A stretch of DNA of 64,000 bases from Oscillospiraceae bacterium. GTDB taxonomy: Bacteria > Bacillota > Clostridia > Oscillospirales > Acutalibacteraceae. Position numbers and translations under genes: made by a program. Under the pieces are notes generated by a model. That model made no database searches and was not told the DNA's origin. It was given only the letters and a program-made list of their open reading frames with translations. Every line of letters starts with the position of its first letter. The stretch's first letter is position 1. The DNA lies in contig JAIRPV010000042.1 in NCBI GenBank assembly GCA_031256825.1, forward strand, positions 16,475 to 80,474, given 5' to 3'. Shown here piece after piece: positions 32,882 to 42,443 of this stretch.

Positions 32882-34601
32882 GCACAAGCGCAAATCTCTC
32901 CCGGCAATTCTGGTGTGCGTGTTCACGCTGATCAACGTGAGCGCGCCGGTTTTTCAAAATTCTTTTCGCGTGGGCTGGGTCTATATTGACCACGAGCTGA
33001 ATCTCACGGGCTTTGCCCAATATTTATGGTATTTCATGATTTTCAACGCCCTGTTTACTATTTTTTATGCCGTGCGCTTTTTCACGCGGCGGGGCGGGAG
33101 AAAAGCGAACATTGTCTTCGGCGCGCTGTTTGGTTTGTCGTCGCTGTTTGGCGCAGTGTTCCAGCTGGACAACTACATTTCTTCCGTCATTGCCCGGCCC
33201 GAAGCGTTTGCCTATTATGTTCCCCGCTTGCTGCCCTGGGCGCTGGCATTGGTTGGCGTGCCGTTTTTGCTGCTGGCCTGGCCCGCGCTGCGCTTAAAAC
33301 AGAGCTTGCGCCGGGGGCTTTCGGTTGGCCTGAGCGCGGCGTTTTTGCTGTGCATGGTGATTCCCGCCCTGCACTTGCAGCCGCTGCGGATTGTTGCGGG
33401 GCCGCTGGTGCTGGATACCGGCACGGGAAGTTATTCCGTCGTGTTCGCAACGAACAAGCCGAGCTACGGCGCGGTGCGCTACCGCTATCAGGACAAGGAC
33501 AAAATCATCAGTTCAAAAGAGAATGTGGTCAAGCGCGTGGGAAAGATTCATTCTGTGCTGGTTCCCCGGGAGGAACTGGAAAACAACACCTACACCATCG
33601 AAGCGCAGGAAGTGAAGGACGTCCGCGCGTATCAAAGCCGCCTGAGCTACGGAAAAGCGATTTCAGAAAAAATTAAATTCAAGGGCGGGCGGGACATCGC
33701 CGACCCCAAAATTATGTCATATTCCGACTGGCACCAGCAGATTCCAACCCTGCGCCGCGCTGCCGCGCAATGGGAAGCGCCCGACCTGGTGTTGCTGCTG
33801 GGCGACTACTGCGACTATTATCTCAACGAAGACGACGTGATCCGCAACGTTATTGGCGGCGGCAGCATCGCCTCGTTCGGCGGCACGGTGCCCGCGATTT
33901 TTGTGCGGGGCAACCACGAGGTGCGCGCGAACGAAATGGACGAACAACGCCTGTGGGCGGATCTGGGGTTGCCTGCTTTTTATTATGAGGTGACGCGCGG
34001 CAACTATATTTTTACGGTTTTGGATTCCGCCGAAGCCGAGTGGTACAGCGACAGCTGGCAGCACGAGGATGCTTATGAGGCCATGGGCTATTTTGCGAAT
34101 CAGCTGGACTGGCTCGCCACATTGGAACCCGCGCCGGAAGGCGCTTATCGCCTGGTGTTGTCGCACGACAGCGATTTTGTCAGCGACAGCACGGACGTTG
34201 CCTACCACAAGGCCTGGAATGCCCTGCCGCAGGCGCAGCAGCAAGGCGATTCGTCGTTTCAATCCCGCTATCAAGCCGAACTTTTGCGCCTTGGCGTGGC
34301 GTTGTCTATCCATGGGCACAGCCACGCTTATCGCTTGACCGAACATGACGCAAATAAACAGCTGCGGCGGCTGGAAGACGGCGGCTACGGCACAATTGGC
34401 GGCACAGGCGTTGGCTTCGGCCCGCTGACGCTGAAAAATGGTGTGCCGCGATATTCTTGTTCGCGCCTGACCTTCCGGGGCGACGAAATTGAGATCCGCG
34501 CGAAGGATGTGTCGATCGGGAAAGACGGGAACGACATTGTGACGGACTTGGAAACCTTTGTGATACCGAAGCGCGCGCCGCAAAGCGGCCTTGCGGATTA
34601 A
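32871..34601 (+). CDS. Membrane-anchored calcineurin-like phosphoesterase
   Basis: A 576-aa protein. The first 190 residues hold five helices; a beta-sandwich domain like the N-domain of purple acid phosphatases follows (YSVVFATNKPSYGAVRYRY); then a metallophosphoesterase core with all metal motifs: SDWHQQ, GDYCDYY, GNHEVR, LSHDSDF and IHGHSHAYR. The active domain should face the outside if the PAP-like domain does (inference). It overlaps the preceding membrane gene by 11 nt. Substrate could be a phosphate ester or a phosphonate; not known. Confidence 0.85.
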   Translation: MENEHKRKSLPAILVCVFTLINVSAPVFQNSFRVGWVYIDHELNLTGFAQYLWYFMIFNALFTIFYAVRFFTRRGGRKANIVFGALFGLSSLFGAVFQLDNYISSVIARPEAFAYYVPRLLPWALALVGVPFLLLAWPALRLKQSLRRGLSVGLSAAFLLCMVIPALHLQPLRIVAGPLVLDTGTGSYSVVFATNKPSYGAVRYRYQDKDKIISSKENVVKRVGKIHSVLVPREELENNTYTIEAQEVKDVRAYQSRLSYGKAISEKIKFKGGRDIADPKIMSYSDWHQQIPTLRRAAAQWEAPDLVLLLGDYCDYYLNEDDVIRNVIGGGSIASFGGTVPAIFVRGNHEVRANEMDEQRLWADLGLPAFYYEVTRGNYIFTVLDSAEAEWYSDSWQHEDAYEAMGYFANQLDWLATLEPAPEGAYRLVLSHDSDFVSDSTDVAYHKAWNALPQAQQQGDSSFQSRYQAELLRLGVALSIHGHSHAYRLTEHDANKQLRRLEDGGYGTIGGTGVGFGPLTLKNGVPRYSCSRLTFRGDEIEIRAKDVSIGKDGNDIVTDLETFVIPKRAPQSGLAD

Positions 34602-36640
34602 TCCGACGCTTCCAGCAGCTTCGCGCAGGCCCGGCGCAGCGCGCTGTGCTGGGCAAGGCCCGGATCCTCGGCGCAAAGGCGCTGCGCGGCTTCGCGGGTT
34701 TCTTGCAGCAACGCGGCGTCCGTTGCGATATCGGCAAGCTTGAATTCCGGCAGACCATGCTGCCGCGCGCCCAAAAAATCGCCCGGGCCGCGCAGTTCCA
34801 AATCCCGCCGGGCAATCTCGAAACCGTCGTTGGTCTCTTTCATTGCGGCGAACCGCGCCTGCGCCTCTTCGCCTTGCGCGTCGGATATCAAAATGCAGGT
34901 GCTGCGCGCCGTTCCCCGGCCAATGCGCCCCCGCAATTGGTGCAGCTGCGGCAGCCCGAAATGCTCGGCGTTTTCGATCACCATAATCGCGGCGTTGGGT
35001 ACGTCCACGCCAACCTCCACCACCGTTGTGGAAACCAGCAGCTGGGTTTGCCCTGCGGCGAAGGCCGCCATGGCCTCCTCTTTCTGCTTTGGCGCAAGCT
35101 TTCCGTGCACCAGCCCCACACGATAGCCCTCGAACGCGCCGTTGCGCAGCTGCTCATAGAGCGTCTGCGCGGCGGCGGTTTCGCTTTTTTCGCTTTCGCT
35201 CACCCGGGGGCAAATGAGGTAGCCTTGCCGCCCCTGATCGAGATGCTTTTTCACATATTGATACGCCCGATCGCGCAGCGCGCTGCCAACACAGTAGGTT
35301 TCAACAGGCGTGCGGCCGGGCGGCAATTCGTCCAGGACAGAGATATCCAGTTCGCCGTAAATCACCATGGCCAGGGAACGCGGGATGGGCGTAGCCGACA
35401 TGACCAGCAGATGCGGGCCGCAAGCGTTTCCGGCCGCCTGCGTCGGTTCCTGGGAAGCTTCGCCGCGCGCCGCCAGTTGGCCGCGCTGCTCTACGCCGAA
35501 CCGGTGCTGCTCATCCACAATCACCAAAGCAAGGTTGGCAAAGGCGACATCCTTTTGCAGCAGCGCTTGCGTGCCAACGGCGAGCGGCAGCTCACCGGCA
35601 GCCAGCGCCGCCTTCAGCCGCTTTTTTTCTCCGGCGGGCGTGGCGCCGATGAGCAGCGCGGGCGCAAGGCCCAGCCCGGTCAGCGTCTCGTAGTGCTGCC
35701 GCGCCAGCAGTTCTGTCGGGGCCATGAGCGCCGCCTGCGCGCCGCCCGCCGCCGCCATGTGCAGCAAAGCCGCAGCCACCGCCGTTTTCCCCGAACCCAC
35801 GTCGCCTTGCAGCAGCCGCCGCATGGGCGCCGCTTTTGCCATATCCGCCGCGGCTTCGCCAACGGCCCTGGTCTGCGCTTTTGTTGGGACAAAGGGCAAA
35901 CGCGCCAAAAATTCGTCAGCCGCCTCGGGGGGCAGCGCTTTGGCGCATTCTTTCTGTCGGCTGTGGCGCAGCAGCGCCAGCCCCATCTGTAATAAGAACA
36001 ACTCGTTGAATGCCAGCCGCCGCCGCGCCCGCTCGATTTCTTCCCAGCTGCCGGGCCGGTGAATGGTTCGCAAGGCCTCTTGCCGAGAAATCAGCCCATA
36101 TTCTTCCAGCATGCTTTCCGGGAGAAATTCTTTGACTTGCGCAAGCGTCAATTCCATTGCCCGCTCCATGAGCCGTTCAATCCCCCGGCTCGAGAGCCCC
36201 TCGGTCAGGGGATACACAGGCCGCAGGCGGGCTTCGCCCACCGGGGCAATCTGCGGCGCGCTCATCTCCCGCGCGAAAAAGGTTTCGGTCAGCTTGCCAT
36301 AAAAGAGGTGCTCCGTACCCTCCCGCAGTTTTTCCGCCTGATAGCCGCTATTGAAAATCGTAAGGCTCAGCACGCCGCTTTCGTCGGCGGCATGGGTTTT
36401 GTAGAGCGTCAGCCCCCCGCGCAGCATGTGCTCCGTTGGAGCGTGATCAATCACGGCGCGCACACAGCAGGGCACGCCAATGGGCGCCTGCGCGATAGGG
36501 TATACCGTCTGCCAATCCTCGTAGGCGCGGGGCACATAGGCCAGAAGATCGCCCACGCTGTGGATACCCAGCCGCCGCAGCAGCGCCGCGCGCTTTTCGC
36601 CCACGCCCTTCAGGTATTGGATGCTGGTTTGCAGGTTCAT
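34598..36640 (-). CDS. recG: ATP-dependent DNA helicase RecG
   Basis: A 680-aa RecG. It moves branched DNA and reverses stalled forks. Seen: the wedge/OB domain at the N-terminus (LKGVGEKRAALLRRLGI), Walker A LLQGDVGSGKTAVAAALL, the DEQH box (VIVDEQHRFGV), motif III VMSATPIPRSLAM, and motif VI QLRGRIGRG. A GGAGG site precedes the ATG. Last gene of the long minus-strand run; it ends tail to tail with the phosphoesterase gene (4-nt overlap). Confidence 0.97.
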   Translation of the reverse strand: MNLQTSIQYLKGVGEKRAALLRRLGIHSVGDLLAYVPRAYEDWQTVYPIAQAPIGVPCCVRAVIDHAPTEHMLRGGLTLYKTHAADESGVLSLTIFNSGYQAEKLREGTEHLFYGKLTETFFAREMSAPQIAPVGEARLRPVYPLTEGLSSRGIERLMERAMELTLAQVKEFLPESMLEEYGLISRQEALRTIHRPGSWEEIERARRRLAFNELFLLQMGLALLRHSRQKECAKALPPEAADEFLARLPFVPTKAQTRAVGEAAADMAKAAPMRRLLQGDVGSGKTAVAAALLHMAAAGGAQAALMAPTELLARQHYETLTGLGLAPALLIGATPAGEKKRLKAALAAGELPLAVGTQALLQKDVAFANLALVIVDEQHRFGVEQRGQLAARGEASQEPTQAAGNACGPHLLVMSATPIPRSLAMVIYGELDISVLDELPPGRTPVETYCVGSALRDRAYQYVKKHLDQGRQGYLICPRVSESEKSETAAAQTLYEQLRNGAFEGYRVGLVHGKLAPKQKEEAMAAFAAGQTQLLVSTTVVEVGVDVPNAAIMVIENAEHFGLPQLHQLRGRIGRGTARSTCILISDAQGEEAQARFAAMKETNDGFEIARRDLELRGPGDFLGARQHGLPEFKLADIATDAALLQETREAAQRLCAEDPGLAQHSALRRACAKLLEASD

Positions 36641-36680
36641 GCAACCTCCGTTTGCTGCTGATATTCCTGAACCGAAACAA

Positions 36681-39074
36681 TCATTTCAGTTCCACAATCG
36701 TTACCCCGGTATCACCCTCGCCCAGCCCGCCCAGGCGGAACGTTTTTACGTATTGCGAACCGCGCAGATATTGCTTCACCGTTTCGCGCAATACGCCCGT
36801 GCCCTTGCCGTGCACCACGGTAAATTCGTGCAGCCCGGAGCGCAGCGCCGCGTCAACAAAGCGATCCAGCTCCAGCGCGGCTTCGTCGGCGGTCTGGCCG
36901 CGCAGGTCGAGCCTTGCCGCCGCTTCTGTATGCAACTGTATCGGTTCCTCCTGCGAAGGCCGCGCTTTCCTCGATAAGGGGAGCGAACCGGCGGCGCGCG
37001 GCTCGTTGAGCAGCCGCAGATTGCTTTCCGGCGTTCGGATGCTCATAGAGCCAGCCTGCACGGTATATTGCCCCTTGCTGTCGGCCAGTTGGGTGATTGT
37101 GGCGGCAATTTTGAGATCCGCCAGCCGCACCGGATCGCCCAGGCGCAGCGGGCGCGGCAGCACATAGCCCTCGTCATCGGGTTCTGCGGGCGCTTCGGCC
37201 CGCGTTGCCTCGTCCATGGCTTCCAGGCCTTTTTTCATGGCCGATCGTGCCCGGCGCGCCAGCTCCACCACGTCGCTGGTTTCTTTGGCTTTCTTTAGCC
37301 GTTCCAGTTCCCCCAGCAGCGCGTAGGCCTCTCGCTTGGCTTTCGCCGCGATTTCCTGCCCCATCAGCCTTGCATCCGCTAAGGCCTTTGCCTGTTTTGC
37401 CGCGGCTTCTTCTTTGGCACGCTCCGCTTCGGCCAATGCTTCCTGGGCGCGCAAGCGCAGCCGATCGGCCTCTTCGCGGGCCTTCGCGGCAAGGTTCTGC
37501 CGCTGCTCCAATTCGCCGATCACGTTTTCGAACCGCGTATTCTCGCCGCTGACAAGATCGCGCGCACGGTTTACGATATCGTTGGGCATGCCCAGCCGCT
37601 CCGAAATCGCGAACGCGTTGGAACGGCCCGGCACGCCAATCAGCAGCCGGTAAGTGGGCCGCAAGGTTTCCACGTCGAACTCGCACGAGCCGTTTTCTAC
37701 GCCCTGCGCTTGCAGCGCATAGGCCTTCAGTTCCGCATAGTGCGTGGTCGCCGCCAGCTTCGCGCCCCTGCCGCGCAGCGCCTCCAGAATCGCCGTGGCC
37801 AGCGCCGCCCCCTCGACAGGATCGGTACCCGCGCCCAGTTCGTCGATTAATACCAACGCGCCGGCGTCGGCTTCCTCCAAAATGGAGATGATGTTGATCA
37901 TATGAGAGCTAAAGGTGCTCAGCGACTGCTCAATGCTCTGCTCGTCGCCAATGTCCGCCAGAATATGCCGGAACACCGCTATTTTGCTGTGCTCCGCGCA
38001 GGGCAGCATCAGCCCGCACATGCCCATGAGCGTAAGCAGCCCCAGCGTTTTCAGCGTCACCGTTTTGCCGCCCGTATTCGGCCCGGTGATCACAAGAGCG
38101 CTGAATGTTTCGCCAAGGGATATGTCAATCGGCACAACGCTGTCTTTGCTGATGAGCGGATGCCGCGCTTTTTTCAGGCAAATGATGCCGCCGTCGTTCA
38201 GTTCGGGCGCGGAAGCCTTCATGTCGTAGGCCAGGTGCGCTTTGGCGAAGATCACATTCAGCTCCACGGCGCACTCATAGCTGTATTTGATTGGATCGTA
38301 AAATCCGCCCGCCAGCTCCGAAAGCTCCGCCAGGATGCGATCGATTTCTTCGCGCTCTTTACCCTGCAAAACCTTGATCTCGTTGTTGGCCTCCACAACG
38401 GCCATGGGTTCCACGAACACCGTGGCCCCGCTGGAAGAAGCGTCGTGCACCAGCCCCGCGATTTCGCCCCGGAATTCCGCTTTTACCGGCACAACAAAGC
38501 GCCCGCCGCGCATGGTGACCAGGCTTTCCTGCAAATATTTCGAGTACTGCGACGAACGGGTCAGATGTTCGAGCCGTTGGCGCACATTGGATTCCTGCTG
38601 CCGGATTTTCCGGCGGATGTCGGCCAGAGCAGGGGAAGCGTGATCGGCGACGCTGTCTTCCGAAAGCACCACGCTGGCGATGGCGTCCTCTAAAAAATGA
38701 TTGGGCGAAATGCCGCCAAAGAGCGCATCCAGGCATGTTGGCACGCCCGCGCTGCCTTCGCGCCAGGCAACAATCCCCCGCAGCACCCGCAGCGTTTGCG
38801 CAATGGCAAGCAATTCCCGCAGCGTCAGCGTGCCGCCAGCCTGCGCGCGGTGCAGGGCGTTGTTCACATTGAGCAGCCCGCCGAACGCCGGGCCGCCGAA
38901 GCGCGCCAGCAGCGTGTGCGCGTCGCGCGTCTGGTTGAGCAGCGCCTGCGCCAGCTTCAGGTTCTGTTCCGGCTCCGTGGCAAGCGCCAACTCCCTCGCG
39001 TCGCCGCAGGCGCATTTTTCAGCCAGCAGCGCCAGCACCTTGTCTAGTTCCAGTGTTTTATAGTGTTTGTTCAT
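36681..39074 (-). CDS. mutS2: MutS2 endonuclease / ribosome-rescue factor
   Basis: A 797-aa MutS2. The ATPase core has Walker A GPNTGGKTVTLKTLG, STFSSHM and the Walker B region LIDELGAGTDPVEGAALA; a long coiled coil (residues about 520-630) follows; the C-terminal Smr nuclease domain shows LDLRGQTADEA and VVHGKGTGVLRETV. It suppresses recombination and in Bacillus splits collided ribosomes. I chose the ATG at 39074; no strong ribosome site is visible. It lies between recG and a hydrolase gene. Confidence 0.96.
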   Translation of the reverse strand: MNKHYKTLELDKVLALLAEKCACGDARELALATEPEQNLKLAQALLNQTRDAHTLLARFGGPAFGGLLNVNNALHRAQAGGTLTLRELLAIAQTLRVLRGIVAWREGSAGVPTCLDALFGGISPNHFLEDAIASVVLSEDSVADHASPALADIRRKIRQQESNVRQRLEHLTRSSQYSKYLQESLVTMRGGRFVVPVKAEFRGEIAGLVHDASSSGATVFVEPMAVVEANNEIKVLQGKEREEIDRILAELSELAGGFYDPIKYSYECAVELNVIFAKAHLAYDMKASAPELNDGGIICLKKARHPLISKDSVVPIDISLGETFSALVITGPNTGGKTVTLKTLGLLTLMGMCGLMLPCAEHSKIAVFRHILADIGDEQSIEQSLSTFSSHMINIISILEEADAGALVLIDELGAGTDPVEGAALATAILEALRGRGAKLAATTHYAELKAYALQAQGVENGSCEFDVETLRPTYRLLIGVPGRSNAFAISERLGMPNDIVNRARDLVSGENTRFENVIGELEQRQNLAAKAREEADRLRLRAQEALAEAERAKEEAAAKQAKALADARLMGQEIAAKAKREAYALLGELERLKKAKETSDVVELARRARSAMKKGLEAMDEATRAEAPAEPDDEGYVLPRPLRLGDPVRLADLKIAATITQLADSKGQYTVQAGSMSIRTPESNLRLLNEPRAAGSLPLSRKARPSQEEPIQLHTEAAARLDLRGQTADEAALELDRFVDAALRSGLHEFTVVHGKGTGVLRETVKQYLRGSQYVKTFRLGGLGEGDTGVTIVELK

Positions 39075-39084
39075 TTTTGGCCGC

Positions 39085-39876
39085 CTAAACTTGTATTTCT
39101 GTGATCCACTCAAACAAATCTGTCGCCGCCTGCTCCGCAACATTTTCTAACCCGTGCGTGCCCTCGGGATATTCGACAAGCTTGCAGGGCAGGTGTTTGC
39201 GGCGCATGAGATCATACGCAAGCCGCGCGTCGGCGCAGCGGTAGGCATTGTCTTGCAGACCCTGCAAGAACAGCACCGGGCAGGTGATTTTTCCGTCGTG
39301 CAAGGCATGCACTGCGCCGTTGCGCAGGCAATCGATAAAAAAGTCTTTTTCAAATTCAACGCCGAATAAATTTCTGCGCTCGCCCGCAAGCAGCGCTTCC
39401 ATGTGATCGCCGAAGCATTTATCAACCCCGCCCTGCCACATGCCAATGTGTACGCTGACGCATGTGCCCACAGAACAGACAAATTTTACGCGCGCATCCT
39501 GCGCGGCCAGGCGCAGCCCCACGGTGGAACCGCAACTGAAGCCCAGCACGCCCAGGCGCTCCGGATCGGCCCAGGGCTGCGCCTGAATCCAGTCGAACAC
39601 ATCGCCGGCGTTGCGCACCCAGCGGGCATATGTCATCTTGCCGTAGTCTCCGCCCGTTTTGCCCCCTGCGTAGCAATCGAACGTCACCATAGCCATGCCG
39701 TTTTGCAGAGCGACGCCGCGCACCGTTTCTCCCAGCCCCCAAACGCCGCCATTGCAGCCCATGCCGCCGCCGTGGCAATGCAAAATCACCGGCATGCGCC
39801 CCTGAAACTCTTGCGGCAGGTAGGCCTCGCCATAGTTCTTGTCGCCTGTTTCCAGGCGGAAGGGAATTGTCTGCAT
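39085..39876 (-). CDS. Alpha/beta hydrolase (dienelactone-hydrolase type)
   Basis: A 263-aa alpha/beta hydrolase. The oxyanion region is ILHCHGGGMGCNGGV, the nucleophile turn is LGFSCGSTVGL (Ser), and the acid and His lie in LFLQGLQDNAYR and PEGTHGLENV. No signal peptide is visible, so it acts in the cytosol on an ester or lactone of unknown nature. It is 10 nt ahead of mutS2 and follows a terminator-like hairpin at 39894-39921. Confidence 0.85.
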   Translation of the reverse strand: MQTIPFRLETGDKNYGEAYLPQEFQGRMPVILHCHGGGMGCNGGVWGLGETVRGVALQNGMAMVTFDCYAGGKTGGDYGKMTYARWVRNAGDVFDWIQAQPWADPERLGVLGFSCGSTVGLRLAAQDARVKFVCSVGTCVSVHIGMWQGGVDKCFGDHMEALLAGERRNLFGVEFEKDFFIDCLRNGAVHALHDGKITCPVLFLQGLQDNAYRCADARLAYDLMRRKHLPCKLVEYPEGTHGLENVAEQAATDLFEWITEIQV

Positions 39877-39893
39877 CTGGTTCCTCCTAAAGC

Positions 39894-39921
39894 AAAACGG
39901 CCCGGCGGTTTGTGCCGGGCC
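39894..39921 (-). terminator. Terminator after the DUF6897-like gene
   Basis: GGCCCGGC pairs with GCCGGGCC, and on the minus strand the stem is followed by GTTTTGCTTT. It may partly separate the upstream operon from the hydrolase-mutS2-recG genes. Confidence 0.7.
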
Positions 39922-39927
39922 GCCCTG

Positions 39928-40293
39928 TTAATCGATAAAGAAGGATTTTTTCCTTCCCTGTTTGTCCCTGGGATATTCGCGGATGCGCGTGATGTGCTCC
40001 GCGTTGATCATATTGATGTTTTCTTCACCGGCCTTGCCGGTTTTCACCGTCATCCAGCAGCCATCCACGGCGGTGACGATACCAATCACCGTGGAATTCG
40101 AGTAATTCAGCGTTTTGATAATGCACTCCCGTCCAACAAAGCTTTGCAGGGCTTCGTTCACAGAGCTCTCTCCTTTCTCGCGGCGCTTTTTGATGTTTTG
40201 CAGGGCAAGGCTCAGCCGCGCCGCCCGCCGGGGTTCTATGACCGCGAAAGCGATCAGAAGAACCAGCCAAAAGGCAAGCATGCCGGTTGTCAT
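39928..40293 (-). CDS. Membrane-anchored DUF6897-like protein
   Basis: A 121-aa protein with one N-terminal helix (MLAFWLVLLIAFAVIEP) and a small LSm-like beta domain (EALQSFVGRECIIKTLNYSN, then VIGIVTAVDGCWMTVKTGK and HITRIREYP). The soluble part resembles DUF6897 proteins of clostridia. The ATG at 40293 has GGGGAGG upstream; a longer frame overlaps the SCP2-like gene and lacks a site. The role is unknown. Confidence 0.72.
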   Translation of the reverse strand: MTTGMLAFWLVLLIAFAVIEPRRAARLSLALQNIKKRREKGESSVNEALQSFVGRECIIKTLNYSNSTVIGIVTAVDGCWMTVKTGKAGEENINMINAEHITRIREYPRDKQGRKKSFFID

Positions 40294-40348
40294 CAGCGCT
40301 TCCTCCCCTATGCTGCGGTTTGAGTTCAGCGGCGCAATCTGCTGCCCG

Positions 40349-41152
40349 CTATTTTGCGTAGGCCGCCACTTGCAGCATAAAATCGCCCAGCTGCGCGCCG
40401 AATTCGGGCGCGCCATCCATAATGAGCCGGCCGGCTTTCGTTGCCTCCATCATGTCGTCGATGTCCATGAGGATTCCCAGCGCGCTGTCTAGCGAATCAA
40501 AACGCAGGGTAAAAAACGGCATGGCGCGCTTGTATTCGCCGCGGCCCGCGCGGCTTTTGCCCGCTTTGATGCGAATATAGGCCGCCACTTCGGGATGCCC
40601 ATCCACGGCCCAGCTATAAACCCGGTCGGGGCTTGGAACCGTCCAGGCTTTTACGCCTTCGTGGTCATTTTTATTCAGACAGCTGATGCCGCTGCTGAGC
40701 AGGTAAAAGAACGCCTTCACCAGCAGCACCTTGGTCTCTTCGTCCTCGGGCGGCTTGGTCGCGCCCAGCAGGCCGCTCATCTTCAGCAACACCTGCATGA
40801 ACGCGAGGAAGAGACCCGTATGTTTGAGCGCGCCCTTCATCTTCGGCAGTGTGGCCGGGCTCATCTTGCCCTTAAAGAACGCCACGAACGCCTCGACGCT
40901 CTTAAACTCCAGCTCAACCATGGCGTTGGTGGCCACTTTGTCGGCGCAGACGTTCCATTCGCCGTTGTTGACGGTGAAGTGCGTGGCCACCTTGCCGCCG
41001 GGCAGCTCGGGCGCCAGAGCGCTGACCTGATAGATGCAGTGCGCCTTCTCGAATTTTTTGCGCAGTGCGGGGATATCGTTGGCGATGACTTTCACCAGCG
41101 GCAGCGCCGCATTCAGAAAGATCTTATAACTGTACAGGGTATCCTGCTCCAT
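40349..41152 (-). CDS. Double SCP2-like protein, copy A
   Basis: A 267-aa protein with two SCP2-type (sterol carrier) halves. The first half shows HFTVNNGEWNVCADKVATNA and VELEFKSVEAFVAFFKGKMS; the second ends with FTLRFDSLDSALGILMDIDD followed by LIMDGAPEFGAQLGDFML. SCP2 folds bind lipids or other hydrophobic ligands. No catalytic site is seen. It is a distant paralogue of 48415-49176. An AAGGAGG site precedes the ATG. Confidence 0.75.
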   Translation of the reverse strand: MEQDTLYSYKIFLNAALPLVKVIANDIPALRKKFEKAHCIYQVSALAPELPGGKVATHFTVNNGEWNVCADKVATNAMVELEFKSVEAFVAFFKGKMSPATLPKMKGALKHTGLFLAFMQVLLKMSGLLGATKPPEDEETKVLLVKAFFYLLSSGISCLNKNDHEGVKAWTVPSPDRVYSWAVDGHPEVAAYIRIKAGKSRAGRGEYKRAMPFFTLRFDSLDSALGILMDIDDMMEATKAGRLIMDGAPEFGAQLGDFMLQVAAYAK

Positions 41153-41176
41153 GATGGGACTACCTCCTTGTCGGAT

Positions 41177-42430
41177 TTATTGATACGAAATCGTCACATC
41201 CTCCGGCAGCTCATAATATTCGAGGAAGCCTCGAAGGATGTTTGGGTTGATCGGCTCCTGATCCAGCGCGTTGACCAAAAAGCGCATTGGGGTGTGCCGC
41301 AGCACAACGGAATGATTCCCCTGCGCCACCTGGGCGCGCACCTGGGCTACTTTCGCGCGGTTCGCGGCGCCCACAGCCAGGTAGCCCGCCAAATCAAGCG
41401 CCATCGTCAGAGCAAGCACGGTGGCCAGCGCCCGCATTCCGCGCGGCGGCACAACGGAATCATCCGCCCCGCCAGCGCCCGCAACGGCAATGAATAGCTT
41501 GTGCGTCATCAGCAACAGCAGCGCCGCCGAAAGGCTGAAGCAACGCGGACCCATCGGATAAACCAGAATCAGCGGCGCATTCAGCACCACCAGAATGGCC
41601 GCACAGCGCCACACCGCAAGGCTGCGCGGGAGTTTTGCAAACACGCCGGGGGTTCGGCGGCGCAACAGAATCAGCAAAACTGCAATCGTAAGCAATATGG
41701 GCAAACAGGCGGCGGCAAAGCTCCCCATAACGCGCAACAATCCGCCAACAAAATTCAGCGAAACGCGCTGGTAGCCCCTTTCGCGCCGAAGCACCCGAAG
41801 ATAATTGCCGTTGCTAAACATCAGCACAGCGCCCGCCACCGCGGAAAAAAACCAGGTCAGCGTGCGCGGCAAAAAGCGCCTGTATTTGCGGCGCACCACA
41901 GCGTAAGCGGAAAACGCCAGCGCAAACAGGGTGTAGTGTTCCATGAACAGCTGCGCCGCAAACCCCAGCGCCGCAATGGCAACCAGCCAGCAGGCTCGTT
42001 TTTGCGCGCAAAACACCAGATAGACCAAACACAGCAGCAATAATACGGGAACTTCGTAGTTGAGAAATGCCGTTGTCCAAGCGAAATCCTGAATGAACAG
42101 AGGCCCGGGCAAAAGCAATAGAACGGCGCAAAGGCAGAGGAACCGCATGTCGCGGTTGCCCGTAATGCGCTGTGTCAGCCACAAAACGCCGGTCAGCACC
42201 AGAGCCTTGACAATGGGCAGAATCCACGGGATCCGCAGGAAAAAATACGCGCTCAGATTCCCCAGATATCTGCCGTTGTAATTCGCGTACCCTCGCTCAA
42301 ACAACGCCTGGCCATAGCTGGTGGCCCAGAGCCTGTCGTCGGGAGCCGGCGTAAAAAAGCAGGCCAAAAGAACAAGAAAGGCAAAGAAAGACAGATAAAA
42401 GAGCAGTTCCCGGCGCGGAAATGATTTCAT
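41177..42430 (-). CDS. DUF6056-type polytopic membrane protein
   Basis: A 417-aa protein with ten or more helices. Early residues FFTPAPDDRLWATSYGQALF, then GYANYNGRYLGNLSAYF, match the DUF6056 pattern, which resembles GT-C-type glycosyltransferases with an acidic pair in the first loop. It may move a lipid-linked sugar or a related group (inference). The ATG at 42430 was chosen because longer starts overlap the transketolase gene. It sits between the split transketolase and SCP2-like copy A. Confidence 0.72.
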   Translation of the reverse strand: MKSFPRRELLFYLSFFAFLVLLACFFTPAPDDRLWATSYGQALFERGYANYNGRYLGNLSAYFFLRIPWILPIVKALVLTGVLWLTQRITGNRDMRFLCLCAVLLLLPGPLFIQDFAWTTAFLNYEVPVLLLLCLVYLVFCAQKRACWLVAIAALGFAAQLFMEHYTLFALAFSAYAVVRRKYRRFLPRTLTWFFSAVAGAVLMFSNGNYLRVLRRERGYQRVSLNFVGGLLRVMGSFAAACLPILLTIAVLLILLRRRTPGVFAKLPRSLAVWRCAAILVVLNAPLILVYPMGPRCFSLSAALLLLMTHKLFIAVAGAGGADDSVVPPRGMRALATVLALTMALDLAGYLAVGAANRAKVAQVRAQVAQGNHSVVLRHTPMRFLVNALDQEPINPNILRGFLEYYELPEDVTISYQ

Positions 42431-42443
42431 GCCCGCCCCCTGC

